Below are positions 32,865-41,432 of a stretch of DNA of 64,000 nucleotides, piece after piece; within the stretch, counting starts at the first letter, position 1; the number at the start of each line of letters is the position of its first letter. The DNA lies in contig CAWBWL010000013.1 in NCBI GenBank assembly GCA_963792485.1, positions 332,356-396,355 on the forward strand, written 5' to 3'. The position numbers were made by a program, and so were the translations under genes. The stretch is from JANOYJ01 sp963792485. GTDB lineage: Bacteria > Pseudomonadota > Alphaproteobacteria > Rhizobiales > Rhizobiaceae. The notes beneath the pieces are model-generated. The model saw only the letters and a program-made list of their open reading frames with translations, made no database searches and was not told the DNA's origin.

Positions 32865-32982
32865 GACCTGGTGGTTATGGCGGGGTGGCTGCACCCGATC
32901 CCATTCCGAACTCGGCCGTGAAACGCCCCAGCGCCGATGGTACTTTGTCTTAAGGCACGGGAGAGTAGGTCGCTGCCAGGTC
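32865..32982 (+). rRNA. 5S ribosomal RNA
   Basis: GACCTGGTGG at the 5' end pairs with the terminal CCAGGTC. Internal phrases CCCGATCCCATTCCGAACTCGG and the later GGGAGAGTAGGTCGCTGCC are typical. It is about 118 nt long and complete. Confidence 0.95.
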
Positions 32983-33040
32983 TACAAAACGCAAGCATGA
33001 AGCTTCTCGATACGATTTTTGGCCCTTTGATGGGCAACAC

Positions 33041-33061
33041 AGGCCGCGAAAGCGGCCTTTT
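33041..33061 (+). terminator. Intrinsic terminator between 5S and tRNA-fMet
   Basis: GGCCGC-gaaa-GCGGCC is followed by TTTT, a classic terminator 60 bases past 5S. tRNA-fMet lies beyond it, so it is reached by read-through or has its own promoter. Confidence 0.8.
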
Positions 33062-33108
33062 GTGTTTCTGGAATAACCGAATGCGTGATATTATGTATCA
33101 CGTGGTGA

Positions 33109-33185
<77 letters not shown>

Positions 33186-33199
33186 AACCAATCAAAATG

Positions 33200-33221
33200 G
33201 CCCGCCTTGTGCGGGCTTTTT
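33200..33221 (+). terminator. Intrinsic terminator after tRNA-fMet
   Basis: GCCCGC-cttgt-GCGGGC is followed by TTTTT. It is a strong rho-independent terminator 14 bases past the tRNA. Confidence 0.9.
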
Positions 33222-33382
33222 GCGTGTTTGGACATGTGCCTTCTGGCGTCAAAGCGCGCCGCACCAGTTCGCCCAAGCTGGCCTTTGGATAGGGCAGAGA
33301 GATGAATTCCTTGGACGGCGCCGCCCTTCGGGTGGTATGATGCGGGCTGTGGAATTCACCTTGCTGAAGAGCGCTGACGGTC

Positions 33383-34297
33383 GTGAATACGCCACTGGAG
33401 ACTTCGGAATTCAATATTGAGCGCAAGGCGGACCAGATCATCCGCGTGCCGGTGCACGGGCATGAAGTTGTCACATACAGCTTTGGCACGGGCGATGAGG
33501 TTCTGCTATGCCTCAACGGCGGGCCGGGTCTTCCCTGCGACTACATCCGCGACAGCCATTCGCGCCTCGCGTCTGACCGCTTCCGCCTTGTCGCTTTCGA
33601 CCAGCTTGGCTGCGGCGCTTCTGACCGGCCCGATGACGAAAGTCTCTGGACGCTCGGGCGGTATGTCGAGGAGGTGGAAATCGTCAGAGCTGCGCTGGAC
33701 CTTGGCACGGTGCATCTGCTTGGACATTCATGGGGGACCTGGCTCGGCATTGAGTATGCGCTGACACACTCCGACGCTTTCAAGACATTGATTCTCGCCG
33801 ATGGCGCCGCCAACATTCCCCATCTTGTGGGCGAACTTGATAGATTGAGCAGCGCGCTGGGCGGCGAAACCATTGCCATGATGAAGCGGCATGAGGCCGA
33901 CGGCACGACTGATCACCCGGAATACAAGGGCGCAATAGAAATTATGAACTATCGCCACATGTGCAGGCTGCAGTCTTGGCCGGAGCCTCTCATGCGTTCC
34001 ATTCAAGGCTTTAATCCCGCGCCCTACACTGCGCTTCAGGGTCCCAGCGAGTTTTGTTACACGGGGAGCCTCAGGAACTGGAACCGGGTCGATCAACTGC
34101 ACTGCATCACCCAGCCTGCGCTTGTGATTTGCGGTCGGCACGACCTGCTAACGCCGGCCTGCTCGCAAATGATGCACGACGCCTTGCCCAACAGCCAGAT
34201 GACCGTCTTTCCAGACAGTTCGCATACGCCGTTCTTCGAGGAGCCGGAACCGTATTTTGCGGCGCTGCAGGCGTTTTTGGACGCCCATTCGGGTTGA
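33383..34297 (+). CDS. Proline iminopeptidase-family alpha/beta hydrolase
   Basis: This 304-residue protein starts at a GTG at 33383. It has the oxyanion loop NGGPGLPCDY, the nucleophile elbow GHSWGT (Ser), the acid GRHDLLTP (Asp) and the His in SSHTPFFEEP, the layout of proline iminopeptidases that remove N-terminal proline or act on related amides. The substrate is inferred from family. It is the only gene between the intact tRNA-fMet and a partial tRNA copy that begins 10 bases after its stop, so it looks like cargo of a small tRNA-linked insertion. No integrase accompanies it. Confidence 0.88.
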   Translation: MNTPLETSEFNIERKADQIIRVPVHGHEVVTYSFGTGDEVLLCLNGGPGLPCDYIRDSHSRLASDRFRLVAFDQLGCGASDRPDDESLWTLGRYVEEVEIVRAALDLGTVHLLGHSWGTWLGIEYALTHSDAFKTLILADGAANIPHLVGELDRLSSALGGETIAMMKRHEADGTTDHPEYKGAIEIMNYRHMCRLQSWPEPLMRSIQGFNPAPYTALQGPSEFCYTGSLRNWNRVDQLHCITQPALVICGRHDLLTPACSQMMHDALPNSQMTVFPDSSHTPFFEEPEPYFAALQAFLDAHSG

Positions 34298-34307
34298 GAC
34301 GGGCAGA

Positions 34308-34365
34308 CAGCTCGTCAGGCTCATAACCTGAAGGCCGCAGGTCAAGATCCTGCCTCCGCAACCAA
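34308..34365 (+). repeat. Partial tRNA-fMet copy (att-like direct repeat)
   Basis: These 58 bases match 33130-33187 at 54 positions in the same orientation, from the D-arm to the CCA and two following A's. The 5' third of the tRNA is absent, and the sequence before it cannot form the acceptor stem, so this is not a working tRNA. An intact tRNA at one side and a 3' fragment at the other is the arrangement left by integration at a tRNA 3' end. Confidence 0.8.
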
Positions 34366-34397
34366 ATCCTTCTTCCATCCAAAAAGCGATCGCTGCT

Positions 34398-35510
34398 TTA
34401 AAACAGCACCACTGACCTGATCGACTCGCCCTTCTCCATCAGATCGAACGCATGGTTGATCTGATCTAGCGGCATTGTGTGGGTGATGAGATCATCAATG
34501 TTGATCTTGCCCTCCATGTACCAGTCGACAATCTTCGGCACATCGGTCCGGCCCCGCGCGCCGCCGAACGCGGTGCCTTTCCAGACGCGGCCGGTGACCA
34601 GCTGGAACGGGCGGGTGGCGATTTCCTTGCCGGATGCGGCGACGCCGATGATGATGCTCTCGCCCCAGCCGCGGTGGGTGCATTCGAGCGCCTGACGCAT
34701 GATGTCCACGTTGCCGATGCATTCGAACGAGAAGTCCGCGCCGCCGCCGGTGAGATCGACAATTGCCTGCACCACCTTGTCGCGGCCGACTTCATCCGGA
34801 TTTATGAAATGCGTCATGCCGAATTTCTTGGCCATGGCGACTTTTGATGGATTGAGATCCACACCGATGATTTTGTCCGCGCCCACCATGCGGGCACCCT
34901 GAATGACGTTCAGCCCGATGCCGCCGAGGCCGAAGACGACGACATTGGCGCCCGGCCAGACTTTCGCCGTGTTGATCACCGCGCCGATGCCGGTGGTGAC
35001 GCCGCAGCCGATATAGCAGATCTTGTCGAACGGCGCGTCCTCGCGCACTTTGGCGAGGGCGATTTCTGGCAAGACAGTGAAGTTCGAAAAAGTCGAGCAG
35101 CCCATATAATGGAACACATCTGACCCTTCGCATTTGAACCGGCTAGACCCGTCCGGCATGACGCCTTTCCCTTGCGTGGCGCGGATGGCGGTGCACAGGT
35201 TCGAGCGGCGCGAGGTGCAGGTTTTGCACTGGCGGCATTCGGGCGTGTAGAGCGGGATGACATGATCGCCCGGCTTCAGGCTTGTCACCCCCGCGCCGAC
35301 CTCGCGCACAATGCCCGCGCCTTCATGGCCGAGAATGGCTGGAAACAGCCCTTCCGGGTCCGCGCCTGAAAGCGTGTAAAGGTCGGTATGGCACACACCT
35401 GTCGCCATCACCTCCATCAGCACTTCGCCGGCCTTCGGGCCTTCGATGTCGATGGTCTCAATGGTCAGCGGCTTGCCAGCGGCCCAGGCGACGGCGGCGC
35501 GTGTTTTCAT
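34398..35510 (-). CDS. frmA: Class III alcohol dehydrogenase / S-(hydroxymethyl)glutathione dehydrogenase
   Basis: This zinc- and NAD-dependent enzyme oxidises the formaldehyde-glutathione adduct to S-formylglutathione. The 370-residue protein has the catalytic zinc ligands Cys40 (GVCHTD) and His62 (GHEG), the structural zinc loop CRQCKTCTSRRSNLC, the Rossmann loop GLGGIGLNVIQGAR and HRGWGESIIIGVA. These identify the class III family. Its position beside a Gfa-type gene and next to the XoxF block places it in methanol-derived formaldehyde oxidation. frmA, adhI and flhA are names for the same enzyme. Confidence 0.92.
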   Translation of the reverse strand: MKTRAAVAWAAGKPLTIETIDIEGPKAGEVLMEVMATGVCHTDLYTLSGADPEGLFPAILGHEGAGIVREVGAGVTSLKPGDHVIPLYTPECRQCKTCTSRRSNLCTAIRATQGKGVMPDGSSRFKCEGSDVFHYMGCSTFSNFTVLPEIALAKVREDAPFDKICYIGCGVTTGIGAVINTAKVWPGANVVVFGLGGIGLNVIQGARMVGADKIIGVDLNPSKVAMAKKFGMTHFINPDEVGRDKVVQAIVDLTGGGADFSFECIGNVDIMRQALECTHRGWGESIIIGVAASGKEIATRPFQLVTGRVWKGTAFGGARGRTDVPKIVDWYMEGKINIDDLITHTMPLDQINHAFDLMEKGESIRSVVLF

Positions 35511-35638
35511 GACAATTCTCCAAAACAGTGCCGCAGCGCGGGCGGCGTCAGCTCAACAGTTTTTTAACAGGAAAGTCTCCGCCATGCATGATGGCGGAGA
35601 CTTGACCGGAGGTCCATTGGCCGAGGCCGCTGGACAGA

Positions 35639-36214
35639 TTATTTCCGTGCGGTAACGCCCGCCAGTTTTGCCGAATGAGCAGCCAAGGCATCCATCAAGG
35701 CAGGCGACAGGCAATCATAAGCAGGAAGGCCGAGCGCTTCAAACCGTTTGCGGATGCTCTTCATTTCGGACGGCGCGACGCCAGACTCGATCACAGAGGA
35801 CACAAAGGCCGCAAACTGCGGCTCTTGCCAGCCTTTTTCATCGGACAGCTCAGAATGAACAAAATCGAGGCCGTAGAAAGCGTGTTTCTTGTTCTCGATG
35901 CGGCCATACATGTGCACGCCGCATTCCTTGCAGGCGTTGCGCTGGATGGTGGCGTTCTCGTCGACAATTTTCAGCTTTCCGCCATTGGCAGTCACCTTGA
36001 CCTTGTCCTTGCCCACCACTGCCACAACCGAGAAAATCGCCCCCTTCGGCTTCCAGCATTTGGTGCAGCCGCACGCATGGTTGTGCGCAATCTGCGCGCC
36101 AATGCCCACCGTCACCGGCTTGTCTTTGCAGTGACACTTCAGCGTCCCGCCAGCAAACGTCTTGGAGCCCTTCTTGAAACCCTTGTCGAGCGCTGGATGT
36201 AATTTGATTGCCAT
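35639..36214 (-). CDS. gfa: S-(hydroxymethyl)glutathione synthase (Gfa family)
   Basis: This is a 191-residue zinc protein of the GFA family, reported to promote condensation of formaldehyde with glutathione. Zinc-binding cysteines are visible: CHC at 27-29, CGCTKC, and CKECG in the second half, with the family phrases HNHACGCTKCWKPKGA and NACKECGVHMYGR. It is upstream of, and in the same direction as, the dehydrogenase that uses its product, 128 bases away. The true catalytic role of Gfa is debated in the literature. Confidence 0.9.
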   Translation of the reverse strand: MAIKLHPALDKGFKKGSKTFAGGTLKCHCKDKPVTVGIGAQIAHNHACGCTKCWKPKGAIFSVVAVVGKDKVKVTANGGKLKIVDENATIQRNACKECGVHMYGRIENKKHAFYGLDFVHSELSDEKGWQEPQFAAFVSSVIESGVAPSEMKSIRKRFEALGLPAYDCLSPALMDALAAHSAKLAGVTARK

Positions 36215-36388
36215 TTATGACCTCCCAATCATTTGCCGCAAAATTAGTGTGTGTGCAAAAAACAGTTCCGTCAAACAATTTATGATGCGGCAGCCGCCGC
36301 CGCCTCGTAATTGCAAAGAATAAGCGGCGGCGTGCAAGCAAGGCAATACTTTGGTAGCAACCACCTACCGCATACTGCAGGCTACCGG

Positions 36389-36931
36389 CTATCGCTTCAG
36401 CTTGAGCAGGCGCGGGGACAACACATTTCGGTAGAGATAGTCGATTCCCCGCCGCCATGATTCGTCCGTGTTGCCGCGCAGGTCGACTGTTGCGCCCGCC
36501 ACTAGTTTCGAGGCGGCGGCGTCGCGAACGTAGACATTGATGTTGAGAATCAGCTCGGAGACCTTTTGGACTGTGCCGGTGACGGCATAGTCTGCGCCGA
36601 GCTCCTTGGCATAGTCATCGGCGCAGTTGCCGCAGGATTGCAGATTGGCGGCGGCGGTCTTTTCAGCGACTGGCGCAATGTCCACAAGCTGAAACTGTCC
36701 AGATGCGGCAAGCTGCTGGCGCAATCGTCCGGCAATCATCGTGAGGCGTTCTTGCTCAGCATCCCTGTCTTCACGCACGCCGGCGATGACATTGCTGCGG
36801 ATGATCTCGAATTCAAATACCGCGATCTTTTCGCCCGCAAGTGAAATGCTGGACAACGTAATCAGCCATGCGGCGACAGCCACAAGCCTTTTGGCGGGGT
36901 TTGATAATCGCTTTGCGTGGGTTAAGCTCAT
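36389..36931 (-). CDS. DUF3280-type exported protein of the PQQ/lanthanide ABC cluster
   Basis: This is a 180-residue protein from the ATG at 36931; longer in-frame starts add no signal. A signal peptide (LVAVAAWLITLSSISLAG) precedes a domain with KIAVFEFEI, a CGNCADDYA motif with two Cys, and LGADYAVTGTVQK. The domain is of the DUF3280/DUF2380 type, resembling proteins that build a TolB-like alpha/beta fold. It is divergent from the binding-protein gene with 65 bases between the starts, and such genes recur beside PQQ-linked ABC transporters. The molecular function is unknown. Confidence 0.75.
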   Translation of the reverse strand: MSLTHAKRLSNPAKRLVAVAAWLITLSSISLAGEKIAVFEFEIIRSNVIAGVREDRDAEQERLTMIAGRLRQQLAASGQFQLVDIAPVAEKTAAANLQSCGNCADDYAKELGADYAVTGTVQKVSELILNINVYVRDAAASKLVAGATVDLRGNTDESWRRGIDYLYRNVLSPRLLKLKR

Positions 36932-36996
36932 CAAAACGTCCCGGCATGACAGCATCCAGAATTCCAGCGGATGACAAAAATCAAAAGAGATGATGC

Positions 36997-38232
36997 ATGG
37001 CCATGAGAAACACTGTGCCAAATGCCTGCTTGGTTTTCATCACCTTGTTTTTGGCGTGTGTCAAACTGTGGCCTGCTAACGCCCAGTCAGCGGACGGGAA
37101 AACGGCGGCGCCGGCAGTTGAGATCAAACTCGGCTATCTGCGCGCCTATGAGCCGCGACTGGCACTGTCGGTGCTCGATATTCCGCCGCGCGACGAGGGT
37201 GTAGCAGGCGCTGAGGTCGCCATCGGCGACAACAACACAACCGGGAAATTTCTGGGCCAGTCGTTTTCTCTCGACACAATTGAAGTGAAGCCGGGCGCCA
37301 ATGTCGTTGCAATATTCAACGAAATGGCAGCTCGGGGCGATCGATACATTCTTGCTGATCTTTCTTCCGAGCAACTCCTCTCGATTGCTGACCTAGCCCG
37401 GGACGCGGGCGTACTTCTGTTCAATGTCGGCAATACGGACGACAGCCTTCGTGAAGACATGTGCCGTGCGAATGTCTTCCACACTGCTCCGTCCCGAACC
37501 ATGCTGGCAGACGGGCTGGCGCAGTATCTCATCTGGAAGCAATGGCGCAGATGGGCGCTTCTTTACGGTTCGCACGAACCCGACCAGCAGTTTGCCGAAG
37601 CGCTTCGCCGCGCTGCCTCCCGTTTCGGCGGCGAGATTGTGGCCGAGAAACTTTTTGCGGACACCGGCACGGCGCGCCGGACGGATTCCGGTGTTGTTCA
37701 AATCCAGCGCCAGATGCCGGTGTTCACGCAGGACCTGCCGGATCATGACGTTGTTCTTGTCGCCGATGAGAGCGAGGTCTTCGGCTCCTATGTGCCTAAC
37801 CGGACTTGGATTCCGCGCCCAGTCGCCGGAACTGCGGGACTTGTGCCGTCTTCATGGCACCCCGCCAGCGAGCAGTGGGGCGGCACGCAAATCCAGAACC
37901 GCTTCGCCAAAAAAAGCGGGCGGCGCATGTTGTCAAAGGACATGTCCGCTTGGACTGCCGTCAGAATTGTCGGCGATGCGGCGACCCGCACACAAAGCGA
38001 CGACCTGCAAAAGATCGGCGCGTTCATCCGCGCCGCCGATTATTCGATCGCCGCCTTCAAGGGACAAAAGCTTACGTTCCGCAAATGGAACCAGCAGTTG
38101 CGGCAACCGGTGTTTCTGGGCGATGCGCGCTCCGTCGTTTCGACGTCGCCGCAGGAGGGTTTCCTGCACCAGTTTTCCGAGCTCGATACGCTCGGCATTG
38201 ACGAGCCGGAGACAAAGTGCGTTCTTAAGTGA
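36997..38232 (+). CDS. lutA: ABC substrate-binding protein, PQQ-alcohol-dehydrogenase/Lut type
   Basis: This 411-residue periplasmic binding protein has a signal peptide (VFITLFLACVKLWPANAQS). The type I binding fold is indicated by IKLGYLRAYEP, a DRYILADLSSEQLLSIADLA segment and RRWALLYGSHEPDQQ. It matches the family of binding proteins found with PQQ-dependent alcohol dehydrogenases; the M. extorquens member LutA belongs to a lanthanide uptake system. The ligand is not proven: a lanthanide complex, PQQ or another small molecule is possible. It heads a run of six genes on the plus strand. Confidence 0.82.
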   Translation: MAMRNTVPNACLVFITLFLACVKLWPANAQSADGKTAAPAVEIKLGYLRAYEPRLALSVLDIPPRDEGVAGAEVAIGDNNTTGKFLGQSFSLDTIEVKPGANVVAIFNEMAARGDRYILADLSSEQLLSIADLARDAGVLLFNVGNTDDSLREDMCRANVFHTAPSRTMLADGLAQYLIWKQWRRWALLYGSHEPDQQFAEALRRAASRFGGEIVAEKLFADTGTARRTDSGVVQIQRQMPVFTQDLPDHDVVLVADESEVFGSYVPNRTWIPRPVAGTAGLVPSSWHPASEQWGGTQIQNRFAKKSGRRMLSKDMSAWTAVRIVGDAATRTQSDDLQKIGAFIRAADYSIAAFKGQKLTFRKWNQQLRQPVFLGDARSVVSTSPQEGFLHQFSELDTLGIDEPETKCVLK

Positions 38233-38260
38233 CGGAGAGCTGGAATTGGACAAATCATCA

Positions 38261-39235
38261 ATGAGAAGGTTGGCCTGCCTGTTCTCAGCCGCGATACTTG
38301 GCCTTGCGGCATCTATCCCGGCGTTGGCGTTCACCGTCTATGTTTCCAATGAGAAGGACAACACGATAAGCGTCATCGATTCCGAGACCATGGAGGTGGT
38401 CAAGACAATAAATGTTGGCCAAAGGCCGCGAGGGATCACCATTTCGCACGACGGTAAATTCATTTATCTCTGCGCCAGCGACGATGACACGATACAGATC
38501 ATCGACGCCACAACCCATGAGATTACAGGCACGCTTCCCTCCGGGCCGGACCCGGAACTGTTCGACCTGTCACCGGACGGAAAGACGCTTTACGTTGCCA
38601 ATGAAGACGACAATCTGGTGACGGTCATTGACTTGGAAAACAAGAAGGTTCTCGCGGAAATCCCGGTTGGAGTTGAGCCGGAAGGCATGGGCATCAGTCC
38701 GGATGGGAAGGTGATCGTCAACACGTCGGAAACGACAAACATGGCGCACTTCATCGACACCACAACGCACGAGATCACAGACAATGTGCTGGTTGATTCC
38801 CGTCCGCGGTTCGCGGAGTTCAAACCAGACGGCTCACAAGTCTGGGTGAGCTCTGAAATTGGGGGCACGGTTTCGGTTATTGATGTCAGGACGCATCAGG
38901 TAACAAAGAAGATCACCTTCGAAATAGCGGGCCTTCGCGCGGAAGCAATCCAGCCTGTGGGTGTGCGCATTACAGGCGACGGCAAGAAGGCCTATGTGGC
39001 GCTCGGGCCGGCCAATCGTGTGGCGGTTGTCAACACAGCCACTTATGAGGTTGAGAAATACGTGCTTGTCGGACAGCGTGTCTGGCAACTGGCCTTCACG
39101 CCGGATCAGAAAACACTTATCAGCACGAACGGCGTGTCGAATGATGTCACATTCATCGACTTGGCAACGGACGAACCGGTGCAGTCGGTGACCGTTGGAG
39201 CTTTGCCCTGGGGTGTGGTGGTTTCGCCGAAATGA
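38261..39235 (+). CDS. YVTN beta-propeller protein of the PQQ ABC cluster
   Basis: This is a 324-residue exported protein. After the signal peptide (LFSAAILGLAASIPALA) come seven YVTN-type blades, for example VYVSNEKDNTISVIDSET, FIYLCASDDDTIQIID and LYVANEDDNLVTVIDL, forming a periplasmic beta-propeller. This is the propeller family associated with PQQ-dependent catabolism. A TTG at 38246 has a better-spaced GGAG box than the ATG at 38261 and could be the true start. It follows the binding protein by about 28 bases. Confidence 0.85.
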   Translation: MRRLACLFSAAILGLAASIPALAFTVYVSNEKDNTISVIDSETMEVVKTINVGQRPRGITISHDGKFIYLCASDDDTIQIIDATTHEITGTLPSGPDPELFDLSPDGKTLYVANEDDNLVTVIDLENKKVLAEIPVGVEPEGMGISPDGKVIVNTSETTNMAHFIDTTTHEITDNVLVDSRPRFAEFKPDGSQVWVSSEIGGTVSVIDVRTHQVTKKITFEIAGLRAEAIQPVGVRITGDGKKAYVALGPANRVAVVNTATYEVEKYVLVGQRVWQLAFTPDQKTLISTNGVSNDVTFIDLATDEPVQSVTVGALPWGVVVSPK

Positions 39236-39272
39236 ATCAGACTTGGTGTCGAGGTGAAATAGGGCAGAAACA

Positions 39273-39722
39273 ATGATAAGACGCGCAGTGCTTAGTCTAG
39301 CGGTATTGAGTGTCCTTCTTGCGACGCAGTCCGGAATATTGGCTCAAGACGCCGACGACGCGCCAAAGGTGACGCGGGCCAGCAAGGACATGCCGGAACT
39401 CATTCTGGGGTCCGCGCAGGACAGTTTCACCGTCAACCAGAAGGACTTCGAACTGATTGCAGGGCAGGGCTATCGCTGGAAAATCACATCCGCGTCGGGC
39501 CTTGAGTACAAGTTTGCAACAGATTTGTTCCGCAATGTCTGGATGAACCAGATTGTCATCAATGATCTCGAAGTTCATATGAACGGTGCGCCGGCATGGC
39601 TTGAATTTGACGCTGAGGGCACGATGCAGGTGCAGTTCACGACCGTGCGCCCCGGCAGCTACACATGGTCGGTTCCCGATTTGGCGGACAAGGGCATGAA
39701 GGGCACCATCATAATCAAGTGA
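39273..39722 (+). CDS. Small periplasmic beta-sandwich protein, cupredoxin-like end
   Basis: This 149-residue protein has a signal peptide (AVLSLAVLSVLLATQSGILAQ). The C-terminus RPGSYTWSVPDLADKGMKG resembles the last strands of cupredoxins (PGxYxxxC...GMKG), but the Cys and His copper ligands are replaced, so it probably does not bind copper in the usual way. It is embedded between the propeller and the ATPase genes. The family is not named with certainty; a periplasmic partner of the transporter is inferred from position. Confidence 0.65.
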   Translation: MIRRAVLSLAVLSVLLATQSGILAQDADDAPKVTRASKDMPELILGSAQDSFTVNQKDFELIAGQGYRWKITSASGLEYKFATDLFRNVWMNQIVINDLEVHMNGAPAWLEFDAEGTMQVQFTTVRPGSYTWSVPDLADKGMKGTIIIK

Positions 39723-39813
39723 GGCGCCGCCGGAGATGTCTCTGGCCGCGATATTGTCAGGATTGCGGATCGTGGACTTCAAGGGCTTGCAGAATTTGGG
39801 AACTGGCGGGGGT

Positions 39814-40569
39814 ATGAACGCAAGTGCGGCGCTTGATGTTGCCGGAGTCAGCCACTCTTACGGCAACAAGCGCGCCTTGTCCGAGGTCACATTCGCCATC
39901 TCGCCTGCAAATTTCACTGTGCTGCTCGGTCTCAATGGCGCAGGCAAAACGACATTGTTTTCGCTCATAAGCAATCTCTATGACACACGCCGCGGCTCAA
40001 TCAGCATATTCGGCCATGACATCGGTAGGAATTCTGGCGAGGCTCTGCGCCGCCTCGGAATCGTGTTTCAAGCGCGCACTCTCGACCTTGACCTGACGGT
40101 CAGTCACAACCTCTCCTATCACGCCTCGCTGCACGGAATTGGGGCCCGCGAGGCGCGTCAGCGCATTGATTCGGTCTTGAACTCGGTGGGTATGGAGGGG
40201 CGGCAGAACGACAAGGCCCGGAGCCTCTCTGGCGGCCAGATGCGCCGCGTGGAGATTGCGCGGGCGCTGCTGCACCGGCCTTCATTGCTGCTCCTCGACG
40301 AGGCAACGGTTGGTCTCGACATAGAGGCGAGGGCCGGAATATTGGCCACAATCCGTGCGCTCGTTAGAACAGAGGGCATTGGCGTGTTCTGGGCTACCCA
40401 CTTGATTGACGAGGTTGACGAAGCGGACCATGTTGTCGTGCTGCATGAAGGAAGACTGGCCGCCAAGGGCAGCGTCGAGGATGTGACGCGCTCCACTCGA
40501 ACTCCAAGCATTCGCTCTGCCTTCTCGCAGCTTAGCGGGCTTGGCGCGCAGGGGGAGAAAGCGGCATGA
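39814..40569 (+). CDS. lutE: ABC transporter ATPase, PQQ/Lut type
   Basis: This ATPase drives the adjacent ABC-2 permease. It has Walker A GLNGAGKTT, the signature LSGGQMRRVEIARAL, Walker B LLLLDEATVGLD and the switch His in WATHLIDEVDEAD. I chose the ATG at 39814 (251 residues), which opens directly into the domain; an ATG at 39736 would add 26 residues, and neither has an ideal ribosome site. The stop overlaps the permease start (ATGA), so the two are translationally coupled. The assignment to the lanthanide-uptake type rests on family and context. Confidence 0.85.
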   Translation: MNASAALDVAGVSHSYGNKRALSEVTFAISPANFTVLLGLNGAGKTTLFSLISNLYDTRRGSISIFGHDIGRNSGEALRRLGIVFQARTLDLDLTVSHNLSYHASLHGIGAREARQRIDSVLNSVGMEGRQNDKARSLSGGQMRRVEIARALLHRPSLLLLDEATVGLDIEARAGILATIRALVRTEGIGVFWATHLIDEVDEADHVVVLHEGRLAAKGSVEDVTRSTRTPSIRSAFSQLSGLGAQGEKAA

Positions 40570-41432
40570 ATTTGCAGTCTCCCTCTCAGGCCGTCGTTCC
40601 CAAACAGCTTAAAGCCTTTGGCGCAACGCACTACCTGATCTGTCTGAAAGGCATTCTGGTCCGCGAAGGGTTGCGGTTTCTGAACCAGCGCGAACGATTC
40701 ATCTCCTCACTGGTGCGCCCGTTGCTCTGGCTGTTCATCTTCGCTGCCGGATTCCGCCAGGTGCTCGGCGTCTCGATCATCGCCCCTTACAAGACTTATG
40801 TGCTGTATGAAGTCTATATCACGCCCGGTCTGTGCGGCATGATCCTGTTGTTCAGCGGCATGCAGTCGTCTCTGTCCATGGTCTATGACCGGGAAATGGG
40901 CAATATGCGCACGCTCTTGGTCAGCCCGTTTCCCCGCTGGTTTCTGCTTGTGTCAAAACTTCTGGCCGGAGTTGCAGTATCATTGGCGCAAGTCTATGTT
41001 TTTCTTGCGATCGCCTGGTTCTGGGGCGTCAAGCTGCCACTTATGGGCTACCTGCTTGCGCTTCCCGCGCTTTTTCTCGCAGGCGTCATGCTGTGCGCGC
41101 TCGGCCTGCTTTTGTCGTCCTTGATCCAGCAGTTGGAAAATTTCTCAGGGATCATGAATTTTGTGATCTTCCCGATGTATTTCGCTTCGCCCGCGCTCTA
41201 TCCGCTCTGGCGCATTTTGGAATCGAGCCCTGTGCTTCACAAGATCTGCCTCGCAAACCCATTCACCTATGCTGTCGAACTGATCCGCTTTTCCTTCTAC
41301 GGGCAATTGCAGTGGCAGTCGCTGGCGGCGGTCTGCGTGTTCTCGATTTTGTTTTTGGGCGGTGCCATACTCGCATACGATCCATCGCGGGGGCTTATGG
41401 CCCGCAAGCGTGACTCGGGAGGGAATGCGTGA
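40566..41432 (+). CDS. lutF: ABC-2 type permease, PQQ/Lut type
   Basis: This is a 288-residue membrane protein with about six helices (LVRPLLWLFIFAAGF, then YITPGLCGMILLFSGMQ, LLAGVAVSLAQVYVFLAIAWFWG, YLLALPALFLAGVMLCALGLLLSSL, FVIFPMYFASPALYPLW and a last near SLAAVCVFSILFLGG). The ABC-2 phrase MVYDREMGNMRTLLVSP is clear. ABC-2 permeases usually export, yet this one is paired with a substrate-binding protein, which is unusual. It overlaps the ATPase gene at its start and the next gene at its stop (TGATG). Confidence 0.85.
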   Translation: MNLQSPSQAVVPKQLKAFGATHYLICLKGILVREGLRFLNQRERFISSLVRPLLWLFIFAAGFRQVLGVSIIAPYKTYVLYEVYITPGLCGMILLFSGMQSSLSMVYDREMGNMRTLLVSPFPRWFLLVSKLLAGVAVSLAQVYVFLAIAWFWGVKLPLMGYLLALPALFLAGVMLCALGLLLSSLIQQLENFSGIMNFVIFPMYFASPALYPLWRILESSPVLHKICLANPFTYAVELIRFSFYGQLQWQSLAAVCVFSILFLGGAILAYDPSRGLMARKRDSGGNA

